From Immersiella caudata (Eukaryota; Ascomycota; Sordariomycetes; Sordariales; Lasiosphaeriaceae), in the NCBI GenBank assembly GCA_030512335.1, contig JAULSU010000001.1, positions 1,674,001 to 1,738,000 on the forward strand: a stretch of DNA of 64,000 bases. The letters are read 5' to 3'. Of this stretch, positions 1 to 11,106 are shown in pieces. Within the stretch, counting starts at the first letter, position 1. The number at the start of each line of letters is the position of its first letter. Under the pieces are notes generated by a model. That model was not told the origin of the DNA, ran no database searches, and worked only from the letters and a program-made list of their open reading frames with translations. The position numbers and the translations under genes were made by a program.

Positions 1-306
1 CGGAAGGGGTGAGAACATGAGTTGTAGGATTAGAGCGTGGGCGCGGGGGATGGAGAGCGTGGTTGAGGGGAGAGTAAGAGTGGCGGGCCCGGCGTTGGGG
101 AGGCGGGAGGAGTCATCATGAGACGGCGAGGGTAGTATGGGTTCCTTGGTTGAGGAAGATGAGGTGGTGGTGGATTTGGTAACTTGGAGAGAGGAGGCCC
201 AGGGTGAAGTTGAAGCTGAGGTGGCCTTGGAGGACGAGGATGACCTGGATGTGGCTGGTCTGCGCTTTTTGACGCGGCCGAAGCCGAGGGTTGCGCTGAG
301 TGTCAT
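1..306 (-). CDS. N-terminal part of an unrecognised protein, cut by the window edge
   Basis: An open frame runs from an ATG at 306 (context TCAAAATGAC, with the favoured A at -3) to base 1 with no stop, giving 102 residues. It begins MTLSATLGFGRVKKRRP and then is very rich in Ser, Thr and Pro with a basic patch near residues 11-16. This looks like a disordered N-terminal tail with a possible nuclear localisation signal. No domain is visible in the part present, so no function can be given. The frame stays open for the whole stretch and codon use is rich in C-ending codons, which supports real coding sequence. An intron could lie beyond the window edge. The call as a gene is moderate; the identity is unknown. 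Confidence 0.45.
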   Translation of the reverse strand, partial: MTLSATLGFGRVKKRRPATSRSSSSSKATSASTSPWASSLQVTKSTTTSSSSTKEPILPSPSHDDSSRLPNAGPATLTLPSTTLSIPRAHALILQLMFSPLP

Positions 307-1218
307 TTTGAGAAACCCCTTTTATGAGGCAGGTAAGTTTGGAAGGCTCCGCTGTGATGTTGTGATGCCGCGCGTAGTGGTCCCTGGCCCGCCTGGGTTC
401 GGTGCTCGAGGTACGAGTCGCGCGGTGATCCCCGCAGCCTTGTAAGGCCGTTGAGCCTAGTCCTTGATCTCCGAAACAGGCTTACTGAGCTGAAGATTCT
501 CAAACTTCAGAGTTAACTTGCGGTGCTCAGCGCCAACCTCATGAGCCCTCGATGAGTTTGAGCTGAACGAGTGAAGATGCATCCCGCAAGGCGTAGGCTG
601 AAGCCCGGAGTTCACCCCCACATGGATCGGCACCCTCGCCGCCTGAGCCGATGCAGGCACCCAGCGCCACATGCCTTTTTGTCTCATCCCAAAGTGACTT
701 TGCCACCCCTCATGTTCAGCGCGTCCAGGTGAGCTAGGTGTCAACTAAGATAGACTGGGGTGGGTAAGCCACATTGGTCACCTGAGGTGATGAATCTGGG
801 GTTAATGTAAAAGAAAAGGGGAAGCACATCGTATTTACATGGCCAACAGGACTGATTATTTCGAGAATTGGGACCTTAGATCTAGCATCCGACATTCATC
901 GGAAATTTCGGGACATTTGGCAAATCAATCGGTATGCTTTTGAAGTTGCAGGCAGTTACGGGTCCTTTAGCCTTCTGCTTCGCTATCACCAGGTCTGAGT
1001 AGTCAGATGAATAAACACCACAAAATCACCCGCATTGTGACTATTCCCGTCCGTCCCAGCGCAGGCCGTTTCCTCTCCTTTTTGATTGCCTTTACCCAAC
1101 CGTCCAACCCACCTAGTTCCTGTCCTTATATTTATACAGATAACTACTTGCTTTCTCGATGCTCGCTAGCTCGTTGTGACAATTCAATGTAAAACGACTC
1201 TCCGTATGTCCTACACAA
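307..1218. other. Spacer between partial gene and transporter gene
   Basis: About 0.9 kb upstream of the partial minus-strand gene and downstream of the transporter stop codon. It should hold the promoter of the partial gene and the 3' UTR of the transporter. I see no convincing gene, RNA or repeat. Confidence 0.6.
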
Positions 1219-4200
1219 TCACCCAGCCATAGTGAGCGTGTAACTGGTGATCACACTCATTCGCTCGCTCGTCAACTTCAACGAGATTCTCAGCAGCTCT
1301 TGCGCCACCTCGGGCTCCTCCCTCTGCATCTTTGCCCAAGACGCCCTATCCATCTGCCAAACTACGCAATCTCTCTCCACCATGCACGTTGCGGTACGGT
1401 TTGTCTCGGAGAAGAATGGCAGTTCCCCACACGTTGTACCGGCGACAATGCTCTCAAACAGCCATCCCTGGGGGAGGTCGTCTGTAGCAAATATTAGCTT
1501 ATTATCTCCTTTTAAGGAAGTTTTCTGTTGTCTCGGGAGCCTCGAGGGAGTTTTCGCTCCTGAGACAACAGAAAAATGACAAAACGGGAAGAACAACACT
1601 CCAGTTTGCACTTACACTCTGCGCGAAGGATGCCCGCTTCAAGAAGGTAGAAGCCATCTGCGCGCTCGCCGCGACGGAAGAGGACGCTTCCAGCCGGGTA
1701 CTCGCGACATTCAAAGAAGCGCACTGCCCGGAACCAGAAGTCTTCGTTGCGATCGGAGACGTCTTCGAATATTTGGAGGATGAGCCGGAGCGGCTCCTTA
1801 AAAGAGCGCCAGCGAGAGGTACGTTGAACTTCCATCTTGCCAAGAGACCTGCGGGCAGCTTCTTGGAGGTGGGTGCGGCGAGGGGATGAGCCGAGGAGGT
1901 GGTCGAAGGGCAGCCGGGGCGCTTGGGCAGGAACGTCGAGGTTGGCGGATGGTGCGATGTGGTTCTCGTGGATGGGTTGGCTGGCGTAAAGGGTTTTGAG
2001 GAGCTCATTTTCGCAGTACTCGAGGGCTGGGTTGAGCCCAGGAAGAAGTCTGACCTCAACGCCATCGCTGCCCAATCCAACAGCTCTGAGGCTACGGCCC
2101 AGTTCGGAGTCGGGGTCGACGCCGCTGATGACAAGTTCGATGCCCTTTTTGTCGAGCAGCCGGCTGATGGTGTTGAAGACTTCGCCAGCAGAGTAGTCCA
2201 GGCCAGTGACTTGCCACAGGTCCAAGATCAGGAACCGAATCGGCCGTCTCAGGAACTCCTCCTCCGCGATCAGCTCCCTGATCTTCTCCTCGACGCTGAC
2301 GATGGTCCCGAAGAACAGGTACCCAGCAAGTTTGATGAGGTTAATCTGCCGACCGACTTGTCGGAGGTAGTGCTGCTGAGTTGGGTTCCTCCTGACCGTC
2401 GATCCAACAATGTCTCCTGAATAGCTCGCCCTGACGGCGGAGACTCTGGATGTCTGGAAGATCAATGAAATAAAGGCCAGCAGAATGCCGACCCCAATTC
2501 CAACCACGAAATCGTATATGCCCATAATCAAGACAATGACGATAACCGTGACGTATTCCAGCACCTTCAGCTTCTTCCGTGGCTGCCAGACAGCCTCAAG
2601 CAATAACTCAAATCCGAGGTCAAAGATTAGAACACCAACCATCATGACGGGGATGTAACCGATCAGCGATGGCCCAATAGTCATGACGAAGAAAGTGAAG
2701 GCAGCGAGTTCGAAGCCAGCCAATCGACTGTCGCCGCCAGATCGCATAAAGAACAAGGTGTTGGCGTAGACGAGGTAATTCTGTATGCTGCCCGCAAGCC
2801 CTGACAGGATATTGGAGTACCCATGTAGTTTGAGCTCGTGATCAAGATCAGCATGATCCTCGCCCGTGTTCAGGGCGAGCGCCGGGACGTTGATTGGGAC
2901 GTGGAGAATGCCGAAAAAGGTAAGTGCGAACATGGCTGGGACGCACTGGATGATGGCAGACCAGTCAACGAGCTCAAATTCTAGTTGCTTGTCAGCAAGT
3001 GGTCCGATATTCATCCTGACAACAAAACTTACTGTAGAGAGTATAGAAATACCACCACGGCTCACCAGCTGGGGGTCCCACGAACACCCAACCTTGGTCT
3101 CTGAGCATATCAACATGCAGCGAGGGTATAGCCAATACAAATACGTAGAAAAGAATGGGTATCGCAATAATGTACGCTGGTAAGAAAAACTTGGACTTCA
3201 CATGAGTCTGTCCGGTGAATAGTATGATGGCCAAGACAAGGGGTATTATCCAGAGGGGTACGGTGTCGGGTTGCATCAGACGTTTGAGCGTACCGAGGTC
3301 GTACTCAAGGCTGCCACCCATCCTCGCGGTGACTTCGAACCCGGTTGCAACGAGGAACCATCCCACACCCCCGATGCAGCCGATCAAAATGTGCCGTGGG
3401 ATAAAACCAACGATATATCCGAACTCAAACTTGCCCATCAGGTAGAAGACTGTTCCAGTGAGCATGGAGCTCAGAGCGTAGGAAGTTATGGTAGTGGCGA
3501 TTACGGCATCTGGTTTGTCCTCACCCACAAGGTCGGTAATGATGAATGCCACTGTGGTAAATGTCCGTCAGTTATCTCCCTTAAATGTATTTTCTGGGCA
3601 ACGAAATGTCCTAGGCGCGCTCAAGCAACGCTCAAGACATCCAACAAAGCCACGAACAACCACATCTGGAGCCATGCGGCGGGAAGGGGAGACCCAACTA
3701 GTATGGAAGAATGGTACGACCTCGATCTGAAGAGACGGTGTCAGCAAATCCGGGAGGAGCCGGACCCAACGTGGGAACCACTAACCAATTCAGAGCCGAC
3801 ACCACCCCTGAAAATACTCCCGGAGGAAAATGTTATTTGTGATATTATCGTGCTGACGTAGAATATCGAAATACCAGCCGAGCCCAGGCCGGCAAAGATC
3901 GGGCTTCCCAGAGGGAACAAGATCATGCCTGGGATATGTAAGTCTCAACCTTGGCAAACCTAGCCACACCACTCACCGTATGACAATGCGTCCAGAATAT
4001 TCAAGAGCAGCCCAACAATAACAGCAGGGAGGCATGCCACAGGGGCAACGGCAACATTCTGCCAAATGACATGCCGATCCCAGCATTTCGGATCGCGGAT
4101 GGCTCGAAACATCTCGAGAGCCTTTGATTTCTTTTGCCGAACAGAGTCAACCGTGCGCGCCGTCCATGATTTAGAGTGCGCCTCTTGTCTCTTTTGTCCC

Positions 4201-5027
4201 TCCAGATCAACACGTTCTCGACTCCTGCCGTTCTGAGTGCCATATGTCTGCCGGCTCTGATGAGACGTGATGGACAGCAACGGCGCTGTCTCGGGGACGT
4301 CCTCGGCAGCGTCACCACCTGCCTCATCACGGGGCTCGCCAATGCCATTCTCATCTTCGCTCTCATCCAGAACGTGCTCCTCGCGCACTTGATCAGCCTT
4401 TGGGGGCGGCAGGAACTTGCGGTCTGGGGGAGACCGCTTCAGCATGTTAGCGAGCATCGAGGGACCTTCAAGAGGGTCCTCAATAACCGTTTCGGGCGAA
4501 GACGGCTCTGAGACTTCTTCTATGGTCTCGGAGGACCGTGACGCGCCAGCGGGTTCTGGGTGCTCAGCTTCATCCAACAATACAGCTTGGTCCGATCGAG
4601 ACTGCGAGAAGCTGGGGCGGGTCCGGGACAGAAACGAAGGGCTGCGCCCTTCCTTCTTGTCATTGAGGAAGTAGCTGGCTAGTTCCGCGGTATCCTCGCG
4701 GACGGATCGGGCAGACTGGACGCTGTCGACGGGAGCTAAATAGGAGCGTCAATGCCGAATACCGGGTATAAACCTTCCCAAAAAAACCAGGAGGGACGCA
4801 CCTAGCCTTTCTCGCAAGGACCCATGGGCCACAAAGGATCTTATGGGGTCCCGATGTGTCAAGGAGCCAACAGAGGAGGAGAGCTGTCTTCCATCATGTG
4901 TTGTTGATGTTTGGGGAGGGCTGACCAGGAGAACGGTGGGAGCATCCGAACCCTCTTGGCTGTCCTGGGACTGCACGGACGACGACCGCCTCCTCCACGA
5001 GGAGAACCCAAAGACAGGGGACGACAT
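1219..5027 (-). CDS. SulP/SLC26 family anion transporter with STAS and cyclic-nucleotide-binding domains
   Basis: Seven exons: 5027-4802, 4735-3977, 3928-3786, 3726-3699, 3551-3033, 2980-1616 and 1481-1219, giving 1100 residues; all phases agree. The first ~300 residues are hydrophilic and Ser/acidic-rich. SulP membrane segments start near residue 300 (NILDALSYGMILFP) and run to about 735. A STAS domain follows (about 768-890, IKLAGYLFFGTI..LDLWQVTGLDYSA). The end (about 970-1085) is a cyclic-nucleotide-binding-like fold (YPAGSVLFRRGERADGFYLLEAG, then ESIVAGTTCGELPFF). This order matches the fungal group of yeast YGR125W, placed in the vacuolar membrane, rather than the plasma-membrane sulfate permeases Sul1/Sul2. 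The substrate cannot be told from sequence. Oddities are a 28-nt exon and a foldback inside the last intron, both entered separately. The start is the first ATG giving the conserved-looking MSSPVFGFSSWRRR N-terminus. Confidence 0.93.
1521..1575. repeat. Near-perfect inverted repeat (foldback) inside the last intron of the SulP gene
   Basis: Left arm 1521-1540 (TTTTCTGTTGTCTCGGGAGC) and right arm 1556-1575 pair at 19 of 20 positions around a 15-nt loop. The element lies fully inside the intron 1482-1615. That intron is 134 nt long, while most introns in this window are 50-75 nt. Taking out the foldback would leave about 79 nt, a more usual length. I see no clear target-site duplication at the edges. 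Confidence 0.85.
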
Positions 5028-6557
5028 GGTGCAATTCTGTGGAGGGAGCAAGGTGTGCGTTGCGCCGTTTAGCATGCGATTTCGGATAGAGAAATCACAG
5101 AAGATGCATCGCGGATCCGCACACAACCCCTCGGCAAAGTCTCTCCCCTGGTGGGATGCTGCGCGAGGGCGGCAGATGAATGGGTAGCGTAGTGTAGAGG
5201 TGGGAGGCAGAAACGGAGACAGTGCGCGCAAGCGTGAAACGCCTCTCGTGGGGCTGGGAGAGGGCAAAACGGGCGAGAAAGGTAAGGGAGAATATTTGGA
5301 AAGGACCTGGTTCGCGAAAGTTCAAGGAACGACGTGATTTTTCGCAACCGTTTGGCCCCACTCAAGCTTCTTCCAGTCTCGGGGTCGTTTCCGGGGTGAA
5401 CGGGAGCAAGCGCCAACGAGAGCCAGAAAACTCAAAAATCCATTCACGAGCTACTCGCAAGCTGCAGGATTCTTTATTTCCTGTTGCAGCTCAACTGGAG
5501 TAAGCCGTATTGTTGTGTTATTTCGTCAGTCTGATGAGCCGTCACTTACACGGGAGCCGGGTCTGGACTCAATGAGTGGCGGGGCGGATGGAGGCGTCAC
5601 CTGCAAGCAGTGATGCAATGCACAGCCTGATCCTGGCCCAGTGTGAATTGGATTTTAAGCATCAGCAGCCCCTCACCCTTGCGATGGTGGGGGTCACCGC
5701 GACTCCAACCGCAAACTTAGCACGGCCGGGCATGCAAGCTTTTCCAGGTGCTTCTTTTCTTCAGCCCCAAGAGTGGGTTCCGGTCTCTCTCTCTCCCCCA
5801 GGAATAAGCAGACGACTTGACTTTCGATCACCAGCTGCGACACAGGATTGCAGCATACCAATCAGCTGGCATCGCAATCTTCATTAACCGCGACTGTCCT
5901 CGCCGACCCCTGAATTCAATACAGTGCTCGCACCGTACAGATTTGCCTCTTGATCAGAAAATTTTCATTGGCCATGTGAGCTGAGACGGGGCTGCAGATG
6001 TCAGGTTGTTTCCCCGCAGTGGCTTGTCCACTGGGAACGCCCCGCTGTGCCTTCTTGAGGCCGTTGAGACGGCTTTTTTCGGCCTCGTGGTTGACCCCTT
6101 CTCTAAACTTGCAGTCTTCCCGCATGCAACAGGCTCGGCTCTGTGCTTTGCGGGCTGTCGGGGCCCTGTTCATGCAGGTGGTCCTTTGTCCCCCCTTTCT
6201 ATCCGCCGAGTCTCCCGTCAATAGACCGTCCGACGCTGGCGGCCGTTTCCGGGTCCTCATCGTAGACACGTCTTTTGCCGTCATTCTGGTGAAAGCTTTC
6301 GTCAACCAACACCGGGTATTGTACCCTATCGTAAAGCTCTCTAGCGTCGCTCAACAGCGGAAAGGCCTTGCAAAGCGGCTACGGGCTTGTTTTGCCAGAG
6401 AAACCGCTTCTCGTCGCAATTTCACTGTTCGGGCCGCTCTATTGTGCCCAGACGTCGTGTTTGTTGGGGTGGCGGGAGAAGGGGGGAACGGACAAGACTT
6501 GACCGTTCGTGCCGCCATCCCGATGGGTTCTAGACGTCTCGTCCGTGGGGGTACGCT
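5028..6557. other. Spacer between transporter and PSF1
   Basis: About 1.5 kb holding the transporter promoter and 5' leader (near 5028-5500) and the PSF1 3' flank. Some open frames exist (for example 5998-6621 plus) but they overlap the PSF1 last exon or lack any recognisable feature. No RNA gene or repeat is evident. Confidence 0.55.
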
Positions 6558-7327
6558 TTACCCTAGTTTTTGGAGATACCCTTGTGCGATCAAGCGCTCC
6601 ACATCGCCCTGCCGTACGTAGAACTGGCTATTCTTCGTCAAATTAATGGCCCTGCGCGCAGCGTTAGCTGTATGGCCGGGAAGAATGGCAAGACAGCAGG
6701 AACATCCGCGAGTGGCCTACCCGTATTCAGTCTGGATCTCCCCCGCATCTTTTAAAACTCGAACGTCGATGAAGAGGTCCCTCGGCGGCTCGAGGCTGCC
6801 GGTCAGGTCAATATCTGTCCAATGGCCTTTGTATGCAGCCAAGAGGTCGCCGTATTGCCGAACATAGTCTTCCTCCTGGGGGCTGAGACTGCTGCTCGAG
6901 TTACTGTCGCCGGGCCCATTCATACTGTTGGCTGCCCCCGGTCCTGCCTGCTGGCCAGCGAGATCAAGCAGGTCAGATCCACTCCAAACGAGCTCCTCTA
7001 ACTTGTCCGTTCGCGTCCGGTGGTAGGCGAGGAGGCATCTCTTGTTCCTTCGCATGGACATGTGGTTGACCAGCAAGGTGCATGCAGTGGCCTGCTCGGC
7101 AGCGGGGTCGAACGAGTCTTGAAATGGCTCGAGAAGACTAGCCACTTCCCGATCGAGATCCCTAACCTCGCGTGCCACGGAGCGGACAAGTTCTGTCTGA
7201 TACGCTGGGAGATGCTGGAGGTTCTGCGTCCTCTTGGCGTGTTGGACCTTTGGGCAGCGTGAGTGAGATGCGATCTGTGAATTGGATGGGGGATACAAAC
7301 TAGTTTATTACCCAAATCTCCGTACAT
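6558..7327 (-). CDS. PSF1: GINS complex subunit Psf1
   Basis: Three exons: 7327-7301, 7247-6721 and 6651-6558, giving 215 residues. The protein opens with the family signature MYGDLGNKLV, whose first nine residues form a 27-nt exon. The middle is helical (AYQTELVRSVAREVRDLD, then NKRCLLAYHRTRTDKLEELVW). The last exon adds the C-terminal domain (INLTKNSQFYVRQGDVERLI..GYL), so the stop read in exon 2 is only intronic. Psf1 forms the GINS tetramer with Psf2, Psf3 and Sld5; GINS joins Cdc45 and Mcm2-7 in the replicative helicase. An ATG six bases further upstream is in frame (MPMYGD), but the family usually starts at MYGD. The gene diverges from HSP78 across a 1.2-kb spacer. Confidence 0.95.
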
Positions 7328-8246
7328 AGGCATCTTGAAATGTATCAGGCGGGCTCTGTGCTTTCAGAAAAATGGTACTGCAGTTCTTGATGTGGTGAAG
7401 TAAATGATGGCCTTGCTGTTTTTGACGACGCGCTTGCGTTCGCGTTCAGTCAGATGGTGGGGTGAAGTTACGCGGGGTGAGCTGAGTTCCCTAGACCAGC
7501 AGGGATGTGGCGCCGACCAATAGCCGTGCTGTCCTCATCCAGCTCTCGACTCTGCTCGGCTGAGATGCGATGAAATCTTAAGACGGCATGCTCATCAGGT
7601 ACGCCGGTGGGTTTCACCGTCGATTTGGGAGAAAGCCAAGCCCACAGTTGATCTTGCTCTTTCAGGGAAAAGCTTGTGATTGTCCTAAAGCACAACGGTG
7701 TCGAGCTCTGATAAAAGCCAAGGCGTGTCTTCGAGGACACCTAATTCTCGCATCCAGCATCGAAGTTCCTCCTCAAGGCCTCAAGTACCTTAAAATACAA
7801 TCCTAGACGATCTCTAGAGCTGCAGATCTGTCGATAAATGCACATGGCTCCTGACAAAAGGGGGCACCATTTCACATGTGAGGAGCTTGAGCATGGTTAT
7901 TTGATTGAATGCATCCATTTCGGAGTAGCTATCTAGGTGAAATATTGAATCGACTCCTATGAAGTGAAGAGTTAGCCATCTAGCAAGACATGAAACCGCA
8001 AAGTGTTCAGAGAACGATGAAAGTCAGAAACGCAAAAAATGCATGGGTGTGTCGTCATCAGCAGTGTCTTAATTCTGCTCTGTAACACGGACCAATAGAG
8101 ATCATCATGGAGAGGACGAGGACGTTAAAGAATGATTATAACTCACCATTGAGGTCTTGCAACCCAATCGGTTGCTTTGAATGTGAAGATGAATAGTTTG
8201 TTGTTGACGAAGCGAGCACGAAGAAAGATTTTTTATACTGGTATCC

Positions 8247-8254
8247 GAAAATTC
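8247..8254. promoter_or_regulatory. Possible minimal heat-shock element (GAA-nn-TTC)
   Basis: GAAAATTC at 8247-8254 is an inverted pair of the nGAAn unit bound by Hsf1, about 250 nt before the HSP78 start. Only two of the usual three or more units are clear, and such an 8-mer is common by chance, so this is weak support. Confidence 0.2.
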
Positions 8255-8413
8255 AGGGGTATGGGAGCTTGGGCCATATTCTTTTAGTGGACGCCGGCTG
8301 TGGGGTAACCTGTTAGGGAGCTCGCCTGCCAGAGAAGCAACCAGAGCTTTCTACCAGTACGTCAAAGGTACTCGTGATGATCTCCTGACAGCTACTTCTC
8401 CACCATCCCCGCC

Positions 8414-8479
8414 ATGAGTGTTCTGATCCAGAATTGTTTCCTCGAAAGAGAAGCACCATCATCTTATTGTAAACGTTGA
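8414..8479 (+). promoter_or_regulatory. Upstream open reading frame in the HSP78 leader
   Basis: An ATG at 8414 (context GCCATGAG) opens a 21-codon frame that ends with TGA at 8477-8479, 25 nt before the HSP78 ATG. If transcription starts upstream of 8414, ribosomes would meet it first. The transcription start is not known from sequence. Confidence 0.35.
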
Positions 8480-8504
8480 CATCTGAAAGCGCACACCCTA
8501 CGAC

Positions 8505-11106
8505 ATGCAGTCGAGAATGCAGCTCGCGCGGCACATCGCAGCAGCTTCAAGCCGCACATCCCGCCTGAGTTCACGACCCATACCTCGAGCTTTCGGTGCA
8601 CTGACGCTACGTACGACGCTCGCAAACAACTCCCTTCGTCTTCTCCCAATCGTAGCAGCACGAACATACGCCAATGGCAGACCACATCCTCCAGGCGGTA
8701 CACACCGCATGAACTTGGGAGGAGAGGAAGAGAAGCCAGCGCTGGAACTATACGGCGTGGATCTGACAGCAAGGGCAAGGGACGGGAAGCTAGACCCCGT
8801 TATTGGCAGGAGCTCCGAGATCCAACGGACGATACAAATTCTATCACGAAGGACCAAGAATAACCCTGTACTGATTGGAAACGCTGGTGTCGGAAAAACG
8901 GCGATACTCGAAGGGCTGGCCCTCGAAATCGTAAAAGGGGCTGTCCCGGAGAGTATCAAGAACAAGAGGGTCATCAGCTTGGACCTTGGCTCTTTGATCG
9001 CAGGTGCCAAGTTCCGGGGCGACTTTGAGGAGCGACTAAAGAAGGTGTTGACGGAGGTCCAACAAGCAAACGGGGAGGTCATCCTGTTCATTGACGAGTT
9101 ACACACGCTCCTGGGACTTGGAAAGGCCGAGGGATCCATCGATGCCAGCAATCTCCTAAAGCCTGCGCTGGCAAGGGGCGAGCTCCAGTGCTGCGGTGCT
9201 ACTACCATGGCTGAATACCGTCAGATTGAGAAGGACGTGGCCCTGGCACGACGGTTCCAGCCCATAATAGTTGCTGAGCCGACGGTGCAGGATACTATCA
9301 GCATTCTACGAGGTATCAAGGAGAAGTACGAGGTACACCATGGTGTCCGAATCACAGACGGGGCCTTGGTCGCTGCTGCGACGTATTCGAACCGTTACAT
9401 CACCGATCGTTTCCTACCAGACAAGGCCATCGACCTCATGGACGAAGCTGCAAGTTCATTGCGCTTGCAGCAAGAGAGCAAACCCGAAGACATCATGCAC
9501 CTGGACCAGAAGATCATGACGATTCAGATCGAGCTTGAGAGTCTCCGGAAGGAAAAGGACATCGCCAGCCGAGAACGACGGGAGAAGCTCGAAGCTGACC
9601 TAAAGAAGTACGAGGAAGAAGTACGGGGCCTAACCGAGAAGTGGGAGAAAGAAAAGGCCCAAATCGACAGCATCAAGAACATCCAAACCGAGCTAGATAA
9701 GGCTCGGGTCGAGCTTGAACAAGCGCAGCGAGTCGGCAATTTCGGCAAAGCATCTGAATTGAGATTTGGTGTTATTCCCAACCTGGAGAAGCAACTTCCG
9801 AAGGAGGATGAGAGGGGCGCAACGAGTGACACGTTGATTCACGATTCAGTGACGGCCGACGATATTGCGAACGTGTGGGTCTCCCCTTTCCCCGCATGGC
9901 TCCTGACGTGGTTATTCATGGCTTTGTTGGATGTCTTGGGTGTGACATGAGCGCGCCTGAGACATTGCGTTGGCTATAAGTTGCCTTTGAGAGAAATCAC
10001 TAACGGATAGTTACCCCAGCGTCTCGAGGGTTACCGGGATCCCAACAACGAAGTTGACGAGCGGGCACATGGAACGGCTCATTCACATGGAAGACATTCT
10101 CCGAGAGTCTGTCCGCGGCCAAGACGAGGCTCTCAAAGCTGTCGCAGACGCAGTGAGAATGCAGAGAGCAGGCCTCAGTGGGGAGAACCGACCGCTCGCG
10201 TCGTTCTTCTTCCTCGGCCCAACAGGTTGTGGTAAGACGGAACTTTGCAAGAAGCTTGCCGCCTTCTTGTTCTCGACCGAATCTGCTGTAGTTGTAAGCT
10301 CCTTTGCGCCATGATACATCTTTCTGATGGTTCAACTAATTGTTGTCTAGCGCTTCGACATGAGCGAATTCCAGGAGAAGCACACTATATCCCGTCTTAT
10401 CGGTGCTCCCTCTGGGTATGTAGGTTATGAGGATGCAGGGCAGCTTACGGAGGCTGTCCGGCGAAAGCCATATGCCGTTCTCCTCTTCGACGAATTCGAG
10501 AAGGCCCACCGTGACATCTCAGCACTGCTCCTCCAAGTGCTGGACGAGGGCTATCTCACCGACGCTCAAGGGCATAAGGTCGACTTCAAGAACACCATCA
10601 TCGTTTTAACGTCGAATCTGGGAGCTGAAATTCTCGTCGGAAACGATATGCTCCACCCGTATAAGGAAACCCCAGAAGGCGATATACACCTGGACGTCAA
10701 AAAGGCTGTGATGGATGTTGTCACCAACCAATACCCTCCGGAATTCCTCAACCGCATTGACTCCTTCATCATCTTCAAGAGGCTTTCCCTCGAAGCCCTT
10801 CGCGACATCGTTGATATTCGCCTCAAGGAGTTGCAAGAACGTTTAAGCGACCGCCGCATCACCCTCGACGTTCCAGACTACGTCCGTGTGTGGCTGGCCG
10901 AGCGAGGCTACGATCCCAAATTCGGAGCCAGACCACTCAACCGACTCATCATGACAGAGATTGGCAACAACCTCGCGGACAAGATAATCCGCGGCGAGAT
11001 CAAGACTGGCGATCTGGCCAAGGTCGATCTCAATCCGGAAAAGACTGGATTGACGGTTGTTCCGTCACCCGCTACTCCAAGTACTGCTCCTTCAATGGAA
11101 GAGTGA
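8505..11106 (+). CDS. HSP78: Mitochondrial Hsp100/ClpB disaggregase Hsp78
   Basis: Three exons: 8505-9874, 10020-10293 and 10351-11106, giving 799 residues. The first ~55 residues are rich in Arg, Ser and Ala with no acids, as in a mitochondrial presequence. The Clp N-domain of cytosolic Hsp104 is missing, as is normal for Hsp78. AAA domain 1 carries Walker A GNAGVGKT (from residue 125) and Walker B VILFIDELH (192-200). A coiled-coil middle domain covers about 330-440. AAA domain 2 carries Walker A GPTGCGKTE (523-531) and Walker B LLFDEFEKAH (592-601), then a sensor region (GYDPKFGARPLNR). The first intron splits V-V in the ANVVSRVTGIP segment. Such proteins dissolve and refold aggregated matrix proteins with mitochondrial Hsp70. 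Length is close to yeast Hsp78 (811). Confidence 0.97.

Larger units (their letters stand above)
7328..8504. other. Divergent promoter region between PSF1 and HSP78
   Basis: About 1.18 kb between two divergent start codons. A two-unit heat-shock-like motif and a short upstream frame (entered separately) lie on the HSP78 side. I see no gene or RNA in it. Confidence 0.55.

Noticed and set aside
1512..2134. A 210-codon minus frame overlapping the transporter
   Set aside because: It is another frame of the 1616-2980 exon, whose STAS and cyclic-nucleotide domains fix the true frame.
5998..6621. A 207-codon open frame on plus
   Set aside because: It overlaps the last exon of PSF1, which is firmly supported on minus, and shows no protein features.
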